From NCBI GenBank assembly GCA_000526575.1, contig JAGI01000002.1, forward strand, positions 620,001-684,000: DNA of 64,000 nucleotides, given 5' to 3'. Origin of the DNA: Clostridium sp. 12(A). Lineage in GTDB: Bacteria > Bacillota > Clostridia > Lachnospirales > Lachnospiraceae. A program made the translations under genes and the position numbers. This document shows, one piece after another, positions 43,731 to 52,398 of the stretch. Every line of letters starts with the position of its first letter. Within the stretch, counting starts at the first letter, position 1. Below the pieces are notes generated by a model. That model was not told the origin of the DNA and made no database searches. It worked only from the letters and a program-made list of their open reading frames with translations.

Positions 43731-43770
43731 AAAACTACCAGCTATCAGTATACTGAACTGGTAGTTTTTT
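43731..43770 (+). terminator. Rho-independent terminator after the LUD gene
   Basis: AAAACTACCAG (43731-43741) pairs with CTGGTAGTTTT (43758-43768), T-run follows; the loop contains the palindrome CAGTATACTG. Confidence 0.85.
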
Positions 43771-43837
43771 GTTACAGGAGAGTTCAAAATTGCTATGGAA
43801 ATAGTACGATTTATCGGCCTCGAATGAACCCTAAAAA

Positions 43838-43859
43838 CGTGTTGTATAGCGTGTTGTAT
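43838..43859. repeat. Short tandem direct repeat near tRNA-Gly
   Basis: CGTGTTGTAT occurs at 43838-43847 and 43850-43859, a 12-bp period. The stretch from 43771 to 43921 holds no convincing gene. Confidence 0.6.
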
Positions 43860-43921
43860 TTCTTTATAAATTAATATAAAAATTGACAATTTATCAGTAG
43901 GTGTTATGAAAGCAAACAATG

Positions 43922-43968
43922 AAAAACCCTAGTGTTTACAAGGAACTCTTGCATATACTAGGGTTTTT
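43922..43968. terminator. Terminator of tRNA-Gly
   Basis: AAAAACCCTAG (43922-43932) and CTAGGGTTTTT (43958-43968), a perfect 11-bp stem downstream of the minus-strand tRNA. Confidence 0.8.
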
Positions 43969-43972
43969 AAAC

Positions 43973-44043
43973 AGCAGATAACGGGAATCGAACCCGCCTC
44001 CTCAGCTTGGGAAGCTGATATTCTACCGATGAACTATATCTGC
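43973..44043 (-). tRNA. tRNA-Gly (anticodon CCC)
   Basis: 71 nt on the minus strand. Acceptor GCAGATA/TATCTGC, anticodon stem TCAGC/GCTGA around TTCCCAA (anticodon CCC), T-arm with TTCGATT, discriminator T as usual for Gly. Confidence 0.93.
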
Positions 44044-44065
44044 TTACTGATTTTAACTAATAAAT

Positions 44066-44095
44066 ATTATATCACACCCGGTTAGTGGAATTCAA
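44066..44095 (-). promoter_or_regulatory. Promoter of tRNA-Gly
   Basis: Minus strand: TTGAAT (44095-44090), 18-bp spacer, TATAAT (44071-44066). Confidence 0.75.
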
Positions 44096-44133
44096 TCCAT
44101 TTTTACAAAAAATGGAAAAAGAATCTTAGTAAC

Positions 44134-44163
44134 TTGCCAAAAATGGAAAAAGCATTGTATAAT
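44134..44163 (+). promoter_or_regulatory. Promoter of the topoisomerase pair
   Basis: TTGCCA (44134-44139), 18-bp spacer, TATAAT (44158-44163). The 14-bp sequence AAAAATGGAAAAAG lies in the spacer (44139-44152) and again at 44108-44121. Confidence 0.75.
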
Positions 44164-44196
44164 GAAAGCTGATTATACGAAATGTGGAGGAGTATC

Positions 44197-46116
44197 ATGG
44201 CAAAAACGCAGTATAATGCGGATAGTATTACCGTATTGGAAGGCCTTGAGGCGGTACGAAAACGTCCTGGAATGTACATTGGAAGTGTAGGGACAAAGGG
44301 ATTAAATCATTTAATTTACGAGATTGTAGATAACGCGGTGGACGAGCATCTGGCTGGTTATTGTGATCAGATATGGGTGACGCTGGAATCGGATGGTTCC
44401 TGTACCGTAAAGGATTCAGGCCGAGGAATCCCGGTAGAGATGCACAAAAAAGGTGTTTCAGCAGAACGAGTGGTTCTATCTACCCTTCATGCAGGCGGTA
44501 AATTTGATAATGATGCCTATAAAACCAGCGGCGGTCTTCATGGAGTAGGTTCCTCAGTCGTCAATGCGCTGTCTGCCCACATGAAAATTAAAATATATAA
44601 GAACGGTCTGATTCATTACGACGCATATGAGCGGGGCATACCAACGGTAGAACTGATGGATGGCCTGCTTCCTACGTTGGGAAAGACAAAAGAGACAGGT
44701 ACTGAGATTAACTTTCTTCCGGATGTGGAGATTTTTGAAAAGATACGTTTTAAGGCAGATTGGCTTAGAAGCCGTCTCCATGAAACAGCCTATTTAAATC
44801 CAAACCTGAGAATTACTTATATGAATAAAAGACAGGGCGAAGAGGAAACGGTGATTTACCATGAACCGGAAGGAATCGTTGCCTATGTAAAAGAATTAAA
44901 TGCAGGGAAAGAAAAGATGCACGACCCTATCTATTTTAAAGGGGTCGTTGATAAAGTTGAAGTGGAAGCAGCCATTCAGTTCGTGGATACCTTTGAGGAG
45001 AATATTCTTGGATTTTGTAATAATATTTTCACTCAGGAAGGCGGCACCCATTTAGCTGGCTTTAAGACTCGTTTTACCCAGATGATTAACAGCTATGCGA
45101 GAGAGCTTGGAATCTTAAAAGAAAAGGATACCAACTTTACGGGAGCAGATACGAGAAATGGTCTGACGGCCGTGGTTGCAGTAAAGCATCCAGACCCCAT
45201 TTTTGAAGGACAGACAAAGACTAAACTTGCCAGCGCGGATGCCACAAAAGCTGTATTTACTGTGGCGGGAGATGAGCTGGAACGTTATTTTGACCGTAAC
45301 CTGGAAGTTTTAAAGGCAGTCATAAGCTGTGCGGAAAAGTCTGCTAAGATACGAAAAGCTGAGGAAAAGGCAAAGACCAACATGCTGTCCAAATCCAAGT
45401 TTTCCTTTGACAGCAATGGAAAGCTTGCAAACTGTGAGAGCAGAGATGCCGAAAAGTGCGAAATCTTCATCGTAGAGGGAGATTCTGCGGGTGGTTCTGC
45501 GAAAACAGCTCGTAATCGTCAGTATCAAGCCATTTTACCTATCCGAGGTAAAATTTTAAATGTGGAAAAGGCTTCTATTGACAAGGTTTTAGCCAATGCA
45601 GAAATTAAGACAATGATCAATACCTTTGGGTGTGGCTTTTCCGAAGGCTATGGCAATGATTTTGATATTACAAAGCTGCGTTATGATAAAATCATTCTGA
45701 TGACCGATGCCGATGTGGATGGAAGTCATATTGACACCCTCCTTTTGACCTTTTTATACCGGTTTATGCCGGAGCTTATTTATGATGGACATGTATATAT
45801 CGCTATGCCTCCTTTGTTTAAAGTTATTCCAAAGCGTGGTGCGGAACAGTATCTCTATGATGAGAAAGAGCTGGAGCGTTACCGCAGGACTCATTCCGGT
45901 GATTTTACCCTCCAGCGTTATAAAGGTCTTGGAGAAATGGATGCAGAACAGCTTTGGGAAACAACACTTGACCCGGAGCGGCGCGTGCTTAAGCTGGTGG
46001 AAATTGAGGATGCCCGTATGGCTTCTGAGATAACAGAAATGCTTATGGGAAGCGAAGTGGCTCCAAGACGGCAGTTTATTTATGAACATGCGGATGAAGC
46101 GGAGATTGATGCATAA
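44197..46116 (+). CDS. parE: Type IIA topoisomerase ATPase subunit, ParE-like (or GyrB)
   Basis: A 639-aa subunit of a type II topoisomerase. The GHKL ATPase domain has EIVDNAVDEHLAGY (about residues 34-47) and GRGIPVEMH. The TOPRIM domain has VEGDSAGGSAK (about 423) and TDADVDGSHID. The C-terminus is QRYKGLGEMDAEQLWETT. ParE and GyrB are hard to tell apart by eye; ParE is favoured because the partner lacks a GyrA box and because gyrBA normally sits beside dnaA. The ATG at 44197 follows TGGAGGAG. The partner gene follows after 65 bases. Confidence 0.9.
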   Translation: MAKTQYNADSITVLEGLEAVRKRPGMYIGSVGTKGLNHLIYEIVDNAVDEHLAGYCDQIWVTLESDGSCTVKDSGRGIPVEMHKKGVSAERVVLSTLHAGGKFDNDAYKTSGGLHGVGSSVVNALSAHMKIKIYKNGLIHYDAYERGIPTVELMDGLLPTLGKTKETGTEINFLPDVEIFEKIRFKADWLRSRLHETAYLNPNLRITYMNKRQGEEETVIYHEPEGIVAYVKELNAGKEKMHDPIYFKGVVDKVEVEAAIQFVDTFEENILGFCNNIFTQEGGTHLAGFKTRFTQMINSYARELGILKEKDTNFTGADTRNGLTAVVAVKHPDPIFEGQTKTKLASADATKAVFTVAGDELERYFDRNLEVLKAVISCAEKSAKIRKAEEKAKTNMLSKSKFSFDSNGKLANCESRDAEKCEIFIVEGDSAGGSAKTARNRQYQAILPIRGKILNVEKASIDKVLANAEIKTMINTFGCGFSEGYGNDFDITKLRYDKIILMTDADVDGSHIDTLLLTFLYRFMPELIYDGHVYIAMPPLFKVIPKRGAEQYLYDEKELERYRRTHSGDFTLQRYKGLGEMDAEQLWETTLDPERRVLKLVEIEDARMASEITEMLMGSEVAPRRQFIYEHADEAEIDA

Positions 46117-46181
46117 ATAGTTAGAGGTCCCTACCAGGGATACCGAGGTGTCCTGAAAAGATGGACGAAAAGAGAGGAAAC

Positions 46182-48416
46182 ATGGCAGAAAAAATAATTA
46201 GAACAGAGTATTCCGAGGAAATGCAGAAAAGCTACATGAATTACTCCATGAGTGTAATCACAGCCAGAGCAATCCCGGATGCAAGAGATGGATTAAAGCC
46301 GGTACAACGGCGTGTTTTATATGATATGAGCGAGTTACGTCTAAACCACGATAAGCCGCACAGAAAATCGGCGCGTATCGTGGGTGATACCATGGGTAAA
46401 TACCATCCCCATGGTGACAGCTCCATTTATGAGACTCTGGTAGTGATGTCCCAAATATTTAAAAAAGGGATGCCTTTGGTCAATGGACATGGAAACTTTG
46501 GTTCCATTGAAGGGGATGGCGCGGCGGCGATGCGTTATACGGAAGCCAGACTTGAGAAATTTGCTGAGGAAGTTTATTTAAAGGATTTAGATAAAACGGT
46601 TAATTTCGTTCCTAACTACGATGAAACGGAAAAGGAGCCGGAAGTACTTCCGGTAAGAGTGCCTAATCTTTTAATTAACGGTGCCGAAGGTATTGCCGTT
46701 GGAATGAGCACCAGCATCCCTTCCCACAACCTGGGAGAAGTCATTGATGCTGTCATGGCTTACATTGATAATTCAGACATTTCCATTCAGGAGCTGATGG
46801 AATATATGCCAGGGCCAGATTTTCCGACTGGGGGTATTATTGCAAATAAAAGCGATCTGCCTGCCATTTATGAAACCGGTGTAGGTAAAATCAAGCTTCG
46901 CGGCCGCATTGAAGTGGAGCTTGGAAAAAGAAAGGCAGATAAGGACAAGCTTTTGATTACGGAAATTCCATATACCATGATAGGTGCGGGAATTAATAAA
47001 TTCCTGGTTGATATCGTAGACCTTGTGGAAAGCAAAAAGCTTACAGATGTAGTGGATATCTCCAATCAGTCCAATAAAGACGGGATCCGTATCGTTCTCG
47101 AACTTCGTAAGGATGCTGATGTAGAGAAAATCCGCAACATATTATATAAGAAAACAAAGCTGGAAGACACCTTTGGAGTTAATATGCTGGCCATAGCTGG
47201 CGGCAGACCGGAAACTCTGAATTTAAAAGGGATATTAAAGAATTTCCTGGACTTCCAGTATGAAAATGCCACGAAGAAATACCAGGCACTGTTAGACAAG
47301 GAGCTGGAGAAAAAGGAAATCAAGGAAGGTCTTATTAAGGCCTGCGATATCATTGACCTTATCATAGCAGTTTTAAGAGGTTCCAAGAACCTAAAGGATG
47401 CAAAAAACTGCCTTATGACCGGTGATGTGTCCAATATTAAATTCCGGGTCAGTGGATTTGAAGAGGATGCGAAAAAGCTTTGCTTTACGGAAAAGCAGGC
47501 CAGTGCCATTTTGGAAATGCGTCTTTATAAGCTGATCGGACTGGAGATTCTTCAGTTGGAGAAGGAATTTAAGGAAACTCTTGAAAAAATTGCATTATAT
47601 GAAAAAATTCTTTCCAGCAGAAAAAATATGGATGAAGTAATTAAAGATGATTTAAAAGCCATTAAGGAAGAGTATGCGACTCCAAGAAGAACCGTGATTG
47701 AGGACGGCAAGGAAGCGGTTTACGATGAATCTGCCATCGCTGTTTCAGAAGTGACCTTTGTTATGGACCGGTTTGGCTATTGCAAAGTATTAGAAAAGAA
47801 TACCTATGACAGGAATAAAGAAACCATTGAAACCGAGAGTCAGTATGTGGTAAACTGTTTCAATACGGATAAGATCTGTATTTTCACCAACACAGGAAAC
47901 TTACATCAGGTGAAAGTTCTTGATATACCGGCTGGAAAGCTGAGAGATAAAGGAACTCCCATTGAGAATTTAAGCAAGTTTGACGGGACAAGGGAACAAA
48001 TCATATACTTATGTCATGCGGAAGGATTAAAAGGGCACAAATTCCTGTTTGCAACGAAACAGGCTCTTATTAAGCTGGTTCCGGGAGAAGAGTTTGAGAC
48101 CAATAATCGAATGGTGGCTGCAACAAAGCTTCAGGACGACGATTCCGTTATCAGCATTCAGCTGTTAAATGAACAGCAGGATGTGGTGCTCCAGACATCA
48201 GCAGGAATTTTCCTGCGCTTCCGTGTGGAAGAAATATCTGAGATGAAAAAGAATGCCAGGGGTGTCCGGGGGATTAAGCTGTCTCCGGGAGAGGAACTGG
48301 AAGCTGTTTATCTTCTGGGAGAAGATCCTGTGATTCGTTACAAAGAAAAAGAGGTTCACTTAAACCGGCTAAAAGCAGGTAAGCGAGATGGAAAAGGCAG
48401 CAAAGTTCGCCTTTAG
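46182..48416 (+). CDS. parC: Type IIA topoisomerase breakage-reunion subunit, ParC-like (or GyrA)
   Basis: A 744-aa subunit. Winged-helix/tower region with the quinolone-resistance segment [10 protein letters not shown] (Ser80 and Glu84 aligned with E. coli GyrA 83/87) and the catalytic Tyr119 in AAAMRYTEA. The C-terminal part (about 490-744) has beta-pinwheel strands ([36 protein letters not shown]), but no QRRGGKG GyrA box, so it should not wrap DNA for supercoiling. That points to decatenation, a ParC role. The ATG at 46182 follows AGAGGA; seven upstream codons are unsupported. Confidence 0.9.
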   Translation: MAEKIIRTEYSEEMQKSYMNYSMSVITARAIPDARDGLKPVQRRVLYDMSELRLNHDKPHRKSARIVGDTMGKYHPHGDSSIYETLVVMSQIFKKGMPLVNGHGNFGSIEGDGAAAMRYTEARLEKFAEEVYLKDLDKTVNFVPNYDETEKEPEVLPVRVPNLLINGAEGIAVGMSTSIPSHNLGEVIDAVMAYIDNSDISIQELMEYMPGPDFPTGGIIANKSDLPAIYETGVGKIKLRGRIEVELGKRKADKDKLLITEIPYTMIGAGINKFLVDIVDLVESKKLTDVVDISNQSNKDGIRIVLELRKDADVEKIRNILYKKTKLEDTFGVNMLAIAGGRPETLNLKGILKNFLDFQYENATKKYQALLDKELEKKEIKEGLIKACDIIDLIIAVLRGSKNLKDAKNCLMTGDVSNIKFRVSGFEEDAKKLCFTEKQASAILEMRLYKLIGLEILQLEKEFKETLEKIALYEKILSSRKNMDEVIKDDLKAIKEEYATPRRTVIEDGKEAVYDESAIAVSEVTFVMDRFGYCKVLEKNTYDRNKETIETESQYVVNCFNTDKICIFTNTGNLHQVKVLDIPAGKLRDKGTPIENLSKFDGTREQIIYLCHAEGLKGHKFLFATKQALIKLVPGEEFETNNRMVAATKLQDDDSVISIQLLNEQQDVVLQTSAGIFLRFRVEEISEMKKNARGVRGIKLSPGEELEAVYLLGEDPVIRYKEKEVHLNRLKAGKRDGKGSKVRL

Positions 48417-48428
48417 TACGTTACCACG

Positions 48429-48476
48429 AAATACATTTTAAAGAAATGTCTTTGTGACACGAACAAATGTATTTTT
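48429..48476 (+). terminator. Hairpin after the topoisomerase pair
   Basis: AAATACATTT (48429-48438) and AAATGTATTT (48465-48474) with T5; AT-rich and with a long loop. Confidence 0.55.
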
Positions 48477-48490
48477 ATCGCGAATAAATA

Positions 48491-48519
48491 TTGATTTTTC
48501 TTTCACTTTGTTATAGGAT
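48491..48519 (+). promoter_or_regulatory. Candidate promoter of asd
   Basis: TTGATT (48491-48496), 17-bp spacer, TAGGAT (48514-48519). Confidence 0.5.
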
Positions 48520-48576
48520 AGTTAAGAATTTAGCGTATTAGGATATTACAATTTGGAAAGAAGTGAGGAGAAAGCG

Positions 48577-49665
48577 ATGGAAAAGAAATTGCAAGTTGGC
48601 ATCTTGGGAGCAACCGGTATGGTAGGACAGAGATTCATTTCTCTGCTTGAAAATCATCCCTGGTTTGAGGTAGTGACAGTAGCAGCAAGTCCACGCTCTG
48701 CCGGAAAAACATATGAGGAAGCGGTAGGTGACCGTTGGAAAATGACATCACCAATGCCAGAATCTGTGAAAAAGTTAACGGTTATGAATGTGAACGAAGT
48801 GGAAGCAGTGGCTGCAGGCGTTGATTTTGTATTCAGCGCAGTAGATATGTCAAAAGACGAGATTAAAGCCATTGAAGAAGCTTATGCAAAAGCAGAAGTA
48901 CCTGTTGTATCCAACAACAGTGCCCATAGATGGACTCCGGATGTACCGATGGTAATTCCTGAGATCAATCCAGAGCATTTTGAAGTGATCAAGGATCAGA
49001 GAAACCGTCTGGGCACTAAAAAAGGCTTTATTGCAGTGAAACCAAACTGTTCCATTCAAAGCTATGCTCCCGTACTTACCGCATGGAGAGAGTTTGAGCC
49101 TTATGAAGTAGTGGCTACCACTTATCAGGCGATTTCCGGTGCAGGTAAGAACTTTAAGGATTGGCCGGAGATGGTAGGCAATGTGATTCCATTTATCGGC
49201 GGCGAGGAAGAAAAAAGCGAGCAGGAGCCTCTGCGCCTCTGGGGTGAGATCGTAGACGGACAGATCGTAAAAGCCAGTGAACCGGCTATTACATGTCAGT
49301 GTATCCGTATTCCCGTTTTAAATGGACATACAGCTGCTGTGTTTGTTAAATTCCGTAAAAAGCCAACCAAAGAAGAACTGATTGACCGCATCCGCCAGTT
49401 CAGTGGCCTTCCACAGGAGCTTAAGCTTCCAAGCGCGCCAAAGCAGTTCATTCAATATATGGAAGAAGATAACCGTCCACAGATTACACTTGATGTGGAT
49501 TATGAAAACGGCATGGGAATTTCCGTGGGCCGTTTACGTGAAGATACGGTTTACGATTATAAATTTGTGGGAATGTCCCACAACACCGTCCGTGGAGCAG
49601 CAGGCGGAGCCGTTCTTTGTGCAGAGCTTTTAACAGCCAAGGAATATATATCGGCTGGGAAATAA
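48577..49665 (+). CDS. asd: Aspartate-semialdehyde dehydrogenase, archaeal/fungal-type
   Basis: A 362-aa NADP-dependent enzyme that reduces aspartyl phosphate to the semialdehyde, feeding lysine, threonine, methionine and diaminopimelate synthesis. The N-terminal GATGMVGQRF motif binds the cofactor. The active-site cysteine is in KPNCSIQ (about residue 157), and HTAAVFV is the conserved histidine region. The absence of the usual bacterial signature and the presence of NNSAHRW place it in the archaeal/fungal subgroup, which is common in Clostridia. The ATG at 48577 follows GTGAGGAG. Confidence 0.93.
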   Translation: MEKKLQVGILGATGMVGQRFISLLENHPWFEVVTVAASPRSAGKTYEEAVGDRWKMTSPMPESVKKLTVMNVNEVEAVAAGVDFVFSAVDMSKDEIKAIEEAYAKAEVPVVSNNSAHRWTPDVPMVIPEINPEHFEVIKDQRNRLGTKKGFIAVKPNCSIQSYAPVLTAWREFEPYEVVATTYQAISGAGKNFKDWPEMVGNVIPFIGGEEEKSEQEPLRLWGEIVDGQIVKASEPAITCQCIRIPVLNGHTAAVFVKFRKKPTKEELIDRIRQFSGLPQELKLPSAPKQFIQYMEEDNRPQITLDVDYENGMGISVGRLREDTVYDYKFVGMSHNTVRGAAGGAVLCAELLTAKEYISAGK

Positions 49666-49675
49666 TAAAACCATG

Positions 49676-49701
49676 AAGCCCCTTTTATAAGGGGCTTTAG
49701 G
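49676..49701 (+). terminator. Hairpin after asd
   Basis: AAGCCCCTT (49676-49684) and AAGGGGCTT (49689-49697) with a 4-nt loop; the T-run is short. Confidence 0.6.
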
Positions 49702-49724
49702 AAAAGGTATATGGAGGAAGCAAA

Positions 49725-50786
49725 ATGGCATACAAAAAAGAACTTTGGGGAAACATGCCGGATGGCAAAGAAGTGTATTTGTATACACTGGAAAATGGAA
49801 ATGGAGTTTCAGCTTCATTTACAGATTTAGGAGCCGTGTGGGTCAGTATGTTGGTGCCGGACCGGGAAGGGAATAAGAAGGATGTGGTGTTAGGGTATGA
49901 TACCGTAGCCCAGTACCTGGAAAATCCCCCTCATTTTGGAGCACCCATTGGTAGAAATGCCAACCGGATCGCAAATGCAGCATTTGAAATCAATGGCAAA
50001 GAGTATCAATTGGAAGCCAATAATGGTGTCAACAATCTACATAGCGGTTCTGATCTTTATCACTCCCGGCTGTGGGAGGCTGAAGTTGAGGAAGCAGAGG
50101 AGGGGACTAAAATCAGCTTTTCTCTTTTCTCACCTGACGGAGATCAGGGATTTCCTGGAAATGCGACCATTACAGCAGCATATACTCTGACTCAGGATAA
50201 CAGCCTGATTCTTTCCTATCATATGGTATGTGACCAGGATACAGTAGCTAACTTTACCAACCACAGCTATTTTAACCTTGATGGTCATGATGGCAAAAAT
50301 GCAATGAAACAGCGTGTCTGGATCGATGCAGATTCTTATACCAGAGCAGATGAAGGCTCCATTCCAACCGGCGAGATTACACCTGTAAAGGGAACTCCAA
50401 TGGATTTCACCCAGATGAAGCCAATTGAGCAGGATATTAATGAGGATTACGAAGCGTTGATCTTTGGCGGCGGCTTTGACCACAACTGGGTGCTTAATCA
50501 TCCAGAGGGGGAAGTTTCCTTATGTGCAGCAGCAGAATCTGATAAAACAGGCATCCGTATGGAGGTATACACCGATTTACCAGGAATGCAGTTTTACACC
50601 GCTAATTTTTTAAAGGACGGGATGACAGGAAAAGGGGGGGCTGTTTATGAAAAACGCTGCTGTTACTGTTTTGAGACCCAGTATTATCCCGATGCCATCA
50701 ATAAGCCTGAGTTTCCATCTCCTTTATTAAAAGCAGGTGAGGAATATCAGACCGTAACGATTTATAAATTTTCTATCGCAGAATAA
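49725..50786 (+). CDS. galM: Aldose 1-epimerase (mutarotase)
   Basis: A 353-aa galactose-mutarotase-fold enzyme that interconverts alpha and beta anomers of hexoses. The APIGRNANRIANAAF motif (about residues 73-87), the catalytic His in NHSYFNLDGH, and the C-terminal FETQYYPDAINKPEFPS with catalytic Glu are typical. It links galactose uptake to the Leloir pathway, of which galE is at 2223. ATG with TGGAGGA eight bases upstream. Confidence 0.95.
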   Translation: MAYKKELWGNMPDGKEVYLYTLENGNGVSASFTDLGAVWVSMLVPDREGNKKDVVLGYDTVAQYLENPPHFGAPIGRNANRIANAAFEINGKEYQLEANNGVNNLHSGSDLYHSRLWEAEVEEAEEGTKISFSLFSPDGDQGFPGNATITAAYTLTQDNSLILSYHMVCDQDTVANFTNHSYFNLDGHDGKNAMKQRVWIDADSYTRADEGSIPTGEITPVKGTPMDFTQMKPIEQDINEDYEALIFGGGFDHNWVLNHPEGEVSLCAAAESDKTGIRMEVYTDLPGMQFYTANFLKDGMTGKGGAVYEKRCCYCFETQYYPDAINKPEFPSPLLKAGEEYQTVTIYKFSIAE

Positions 50787-50806
50787 TATCATACATAGAA
50801 AATAAC

Positions 50807-50830
50807 CAGGGACGCAGGGTGCTGCGCCCC
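50807..50830 (+). other. Intergenic hairpin between galM and the DMT transporter gene
   Basis: AGGGACGCAG pairs with CTGCGCCCCT (one mismatch) around a GGTG loop. No T-run follows. Confidence 0.45.
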
Positions 50831-50861
50831 TGTACTTATGTGAAAGGACTTTGCTATACAT

Positions 50862-51746
50862 ATGAATATACAGGACGGAAAAGGAATTAAGGCACTGTCA
50901 GCCCTTGGTCTTATAGTGACCACCATAATATGGGGAAGTGCATTTGTGGTGATGAAAAATTCAGTCGATATTATTTCTCCCACCTATTTACTGGCTCTGC
51001 GCTTTACCATTGCTTCTATCGCACTGGTCGCAGTATTTTTTAAGCGCCTTAAGCTGGTGAATAAAACAGAAATACTATGCGGCAGCCTTCTGGGCGTGTT
51101 TTTGTTTGTCAGCTATCTGCTTCAGACGTATGGGGTGAAGTATACCACTGCCAGCAAAAATGCATTTATCACCACGTTATACGTGATTATAGTACCTTTT
51201 CTGCACTGGTTCTTTAATAAAAAAAGGCCTTCTGTGAACAATATTGGCGCAGCCGTCATTGCTGTATTCGGACTGGCCCTTATTTCACTGGAAGGCGATC
51301 TTTCTATTAATATAGGTGATTTACTGACACTTTTCTGTGGTCTGTTTTTTGCGTTCCATATCGTATTTGTTGACCGGTATACGGATCATCATGACCCGGT
51401 TAGGCTGACCGTGATTCAGATGGTGGCAGCGGCAATTCTTAGCTGGGTTCTGGCACCGATCATGGAAGGAACGCAGGATTTTACCGTTATTAATGGATCC
51501 ATGCTCATTGGTTTGTTGTATCTTGGTATATTCAGTACCATGATCTGCTTTCTCCTTCAGAATGTGGGACAGAAGCACCTAAGCCCAAATACTACTTCTA
51601 TTATACTGTCCTTTGAAGCAGTATTTGGCCTGGTATTTTCAGTCATATTCCTGGGAGAAGAGGTAACCCCTAAACTCATGGCAGGATGTATCTTATTGTT
51701 CTCTTCTGTAATTCTGTCAGAATATCAGAGAAAGAAGAAAGCATGA
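50862..51746 (+). CDS. EamA-type DMT family transporter
   Basis: A 294-aa drug/metabolite transporter with ten membrane segments arranged as two EamA halves (residues about 10-145 and 155-290). The N-half has TIIWGSAFVVMKNS and the C-half ends NTTSIILSFEAVFGLVFSVIFLGE, both characteristic. Such proteins usually export amino acids or metabolites; the substrate is not determinable. It converges with the YbaK-like gene with a 13-base gap and no obvious terminator between them. Confidence 0.9.
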   Translation: MNIQDGKGIKALSALGLIVTTIIWGSAFVVMKNSVDIISPTYLLALRFTIASIALVAVFFKRLKLVNKTEILCGSLLGVFLFVSYLLQTYGVKYTTASKNAFITTLYVIIVPFLHWFFNKKRPSVNNIGAAVIAVFGLALISLEGDLSINIGDLLTLFCGLFFAFHIVFVDRYTDHHDPVRLTVIQMVAAAILSWVLAPIMEGTQDFTVINGSMLIGLLYLGIFSTMICFLLQNVGQKHLSPNTTSIILSFEAVFGLVFSVIFLGEEVTPKLMAGCILLFSSVILSEYQRKKKA

Positions 51747-51759
51747 TCGGTGTGATAAA

Positions 51760-52242
51760 TCAGGATGCATCTGTTATTTTACACACATCGATCCATTCCA
51801 AAGCACCTGATAGCATGAAAAGCTCTTCACAGGTCAATTCAATGGCAGAATTGGAGCTTCCGGCTGCCGGGAAAACGGTTTCAAATCTTTGCATGGAGGT
51901 ATCTAAGTAGGTAGATACCTGTTCCGGGTTAGCAAAGGGGCAGACGCCGCCTATTTCATGGCCGGTTAGTAAGGAAACCTCCTCAGCTGCCAGCATTTTT
52001 GCCTTGTAGCCAAATGTCTTTTTAAACTTTGCGTTATCAATTTTTGTGTCTCCCGCAGTAACCACCAAAATGCAGCTGTCTGAACCTTCTTTACGAAAGG
52101 ACAGGGTTTTGGCAATGCGGGCGGGAGATACATCAAGGGCTTTGGCGGCCAGTAAGACCGTGGCACTGGATACCGGAAATTCCTTTACCTGGCAGTCTCT
52201 GCCAAAGTCTTTTAAATACTCTTTTACCTTTTGTACTGACAT
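51760..52242 (-). CDS. YbaK/EbsC-family aminoacyl-tRNA deacylase
   Basis: A 160-aa single-domain editing protein of the YbaK/ProX superfamily, which hydrolyses mischarged Cys- or Ala-tRNA(Pro). The conserved lysine lies in RIAKTLSF (about residue 45), and GGVCPFANP (about residues 98-106) is the substrate loop. The ATG has an AAAGGAGT ribosome site. Its promoter is interlocked with that of topB. Confidence 0.9.
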   Translation of the reverse strand: MSVQKVKEYLKDFGRDCQVKEFPVSSATVLLAAKALDVSPARIAKTLSFRKEGSDSCILVVTAGDTKIDNAKFKKTFGYKAKMLAAEEVSLLTGHEIGGVCPFANPEQVSTYLDTSMQRFETVFPAAGSSNSAIELTCEELFMLSGALEWIDVCKITDAS

Positions 52243-52275
52243 GGTTCAACACTCCTTTTAATAAAATTGTAAACC

Positions 52276-52304
52276 ATTGTACCATTGATATTCCTTTTTT
52301 TCAA
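52276..52304 (-). promoter_or_regulatory. Promoter of the YbaK-like gene
   Basis: Minus strand: TTGAAA (52304-52299), 17-bp spacer, TACAAT (52281-52276). It overlaps plus-strand promoter P1 of topB. Confidence 0.7.
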
Positions 52305-52313
52305 TGGTATAAT
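52285..52313 (+). promoter_or_regulatory. topB promoter P1 (candidate)
   Basis: TTGATA (52285-52290), 17-bp spacer, TATAAT (52308-52313). An 8-bp inverted repeat ACCATTGA/TCAATGGT (52281-52288, 52301-52308) lies over it. Confidence 0.6.
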
Positions 52314-52334
52314 AAGTTTTAAACGGTCAAATAT

Positions 52335-52363
52335 TTGCTATTCCAAGGCTTACATGGTATAAT
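52335..52363 (+). promoter_or_regulatory. topB promoter P2
   Basis: TTGCTA (52335-52340), 17-bp spacer, TATAAT (52358-52363), 36 bases before the topB start. Confidence 0.75.
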
Positions 52364-52398
52364 AGTCAGGTTACTAAAAAAGAGCAGTAGGGAGTTAT

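Noticed and set aside
43695-43919. Minus-strand hydrophobic open frame next to tRNA-Gly
   Set aside because: It reads back through the LUD terminator hairpin and has no ribosome site; kept only as a possible relic.
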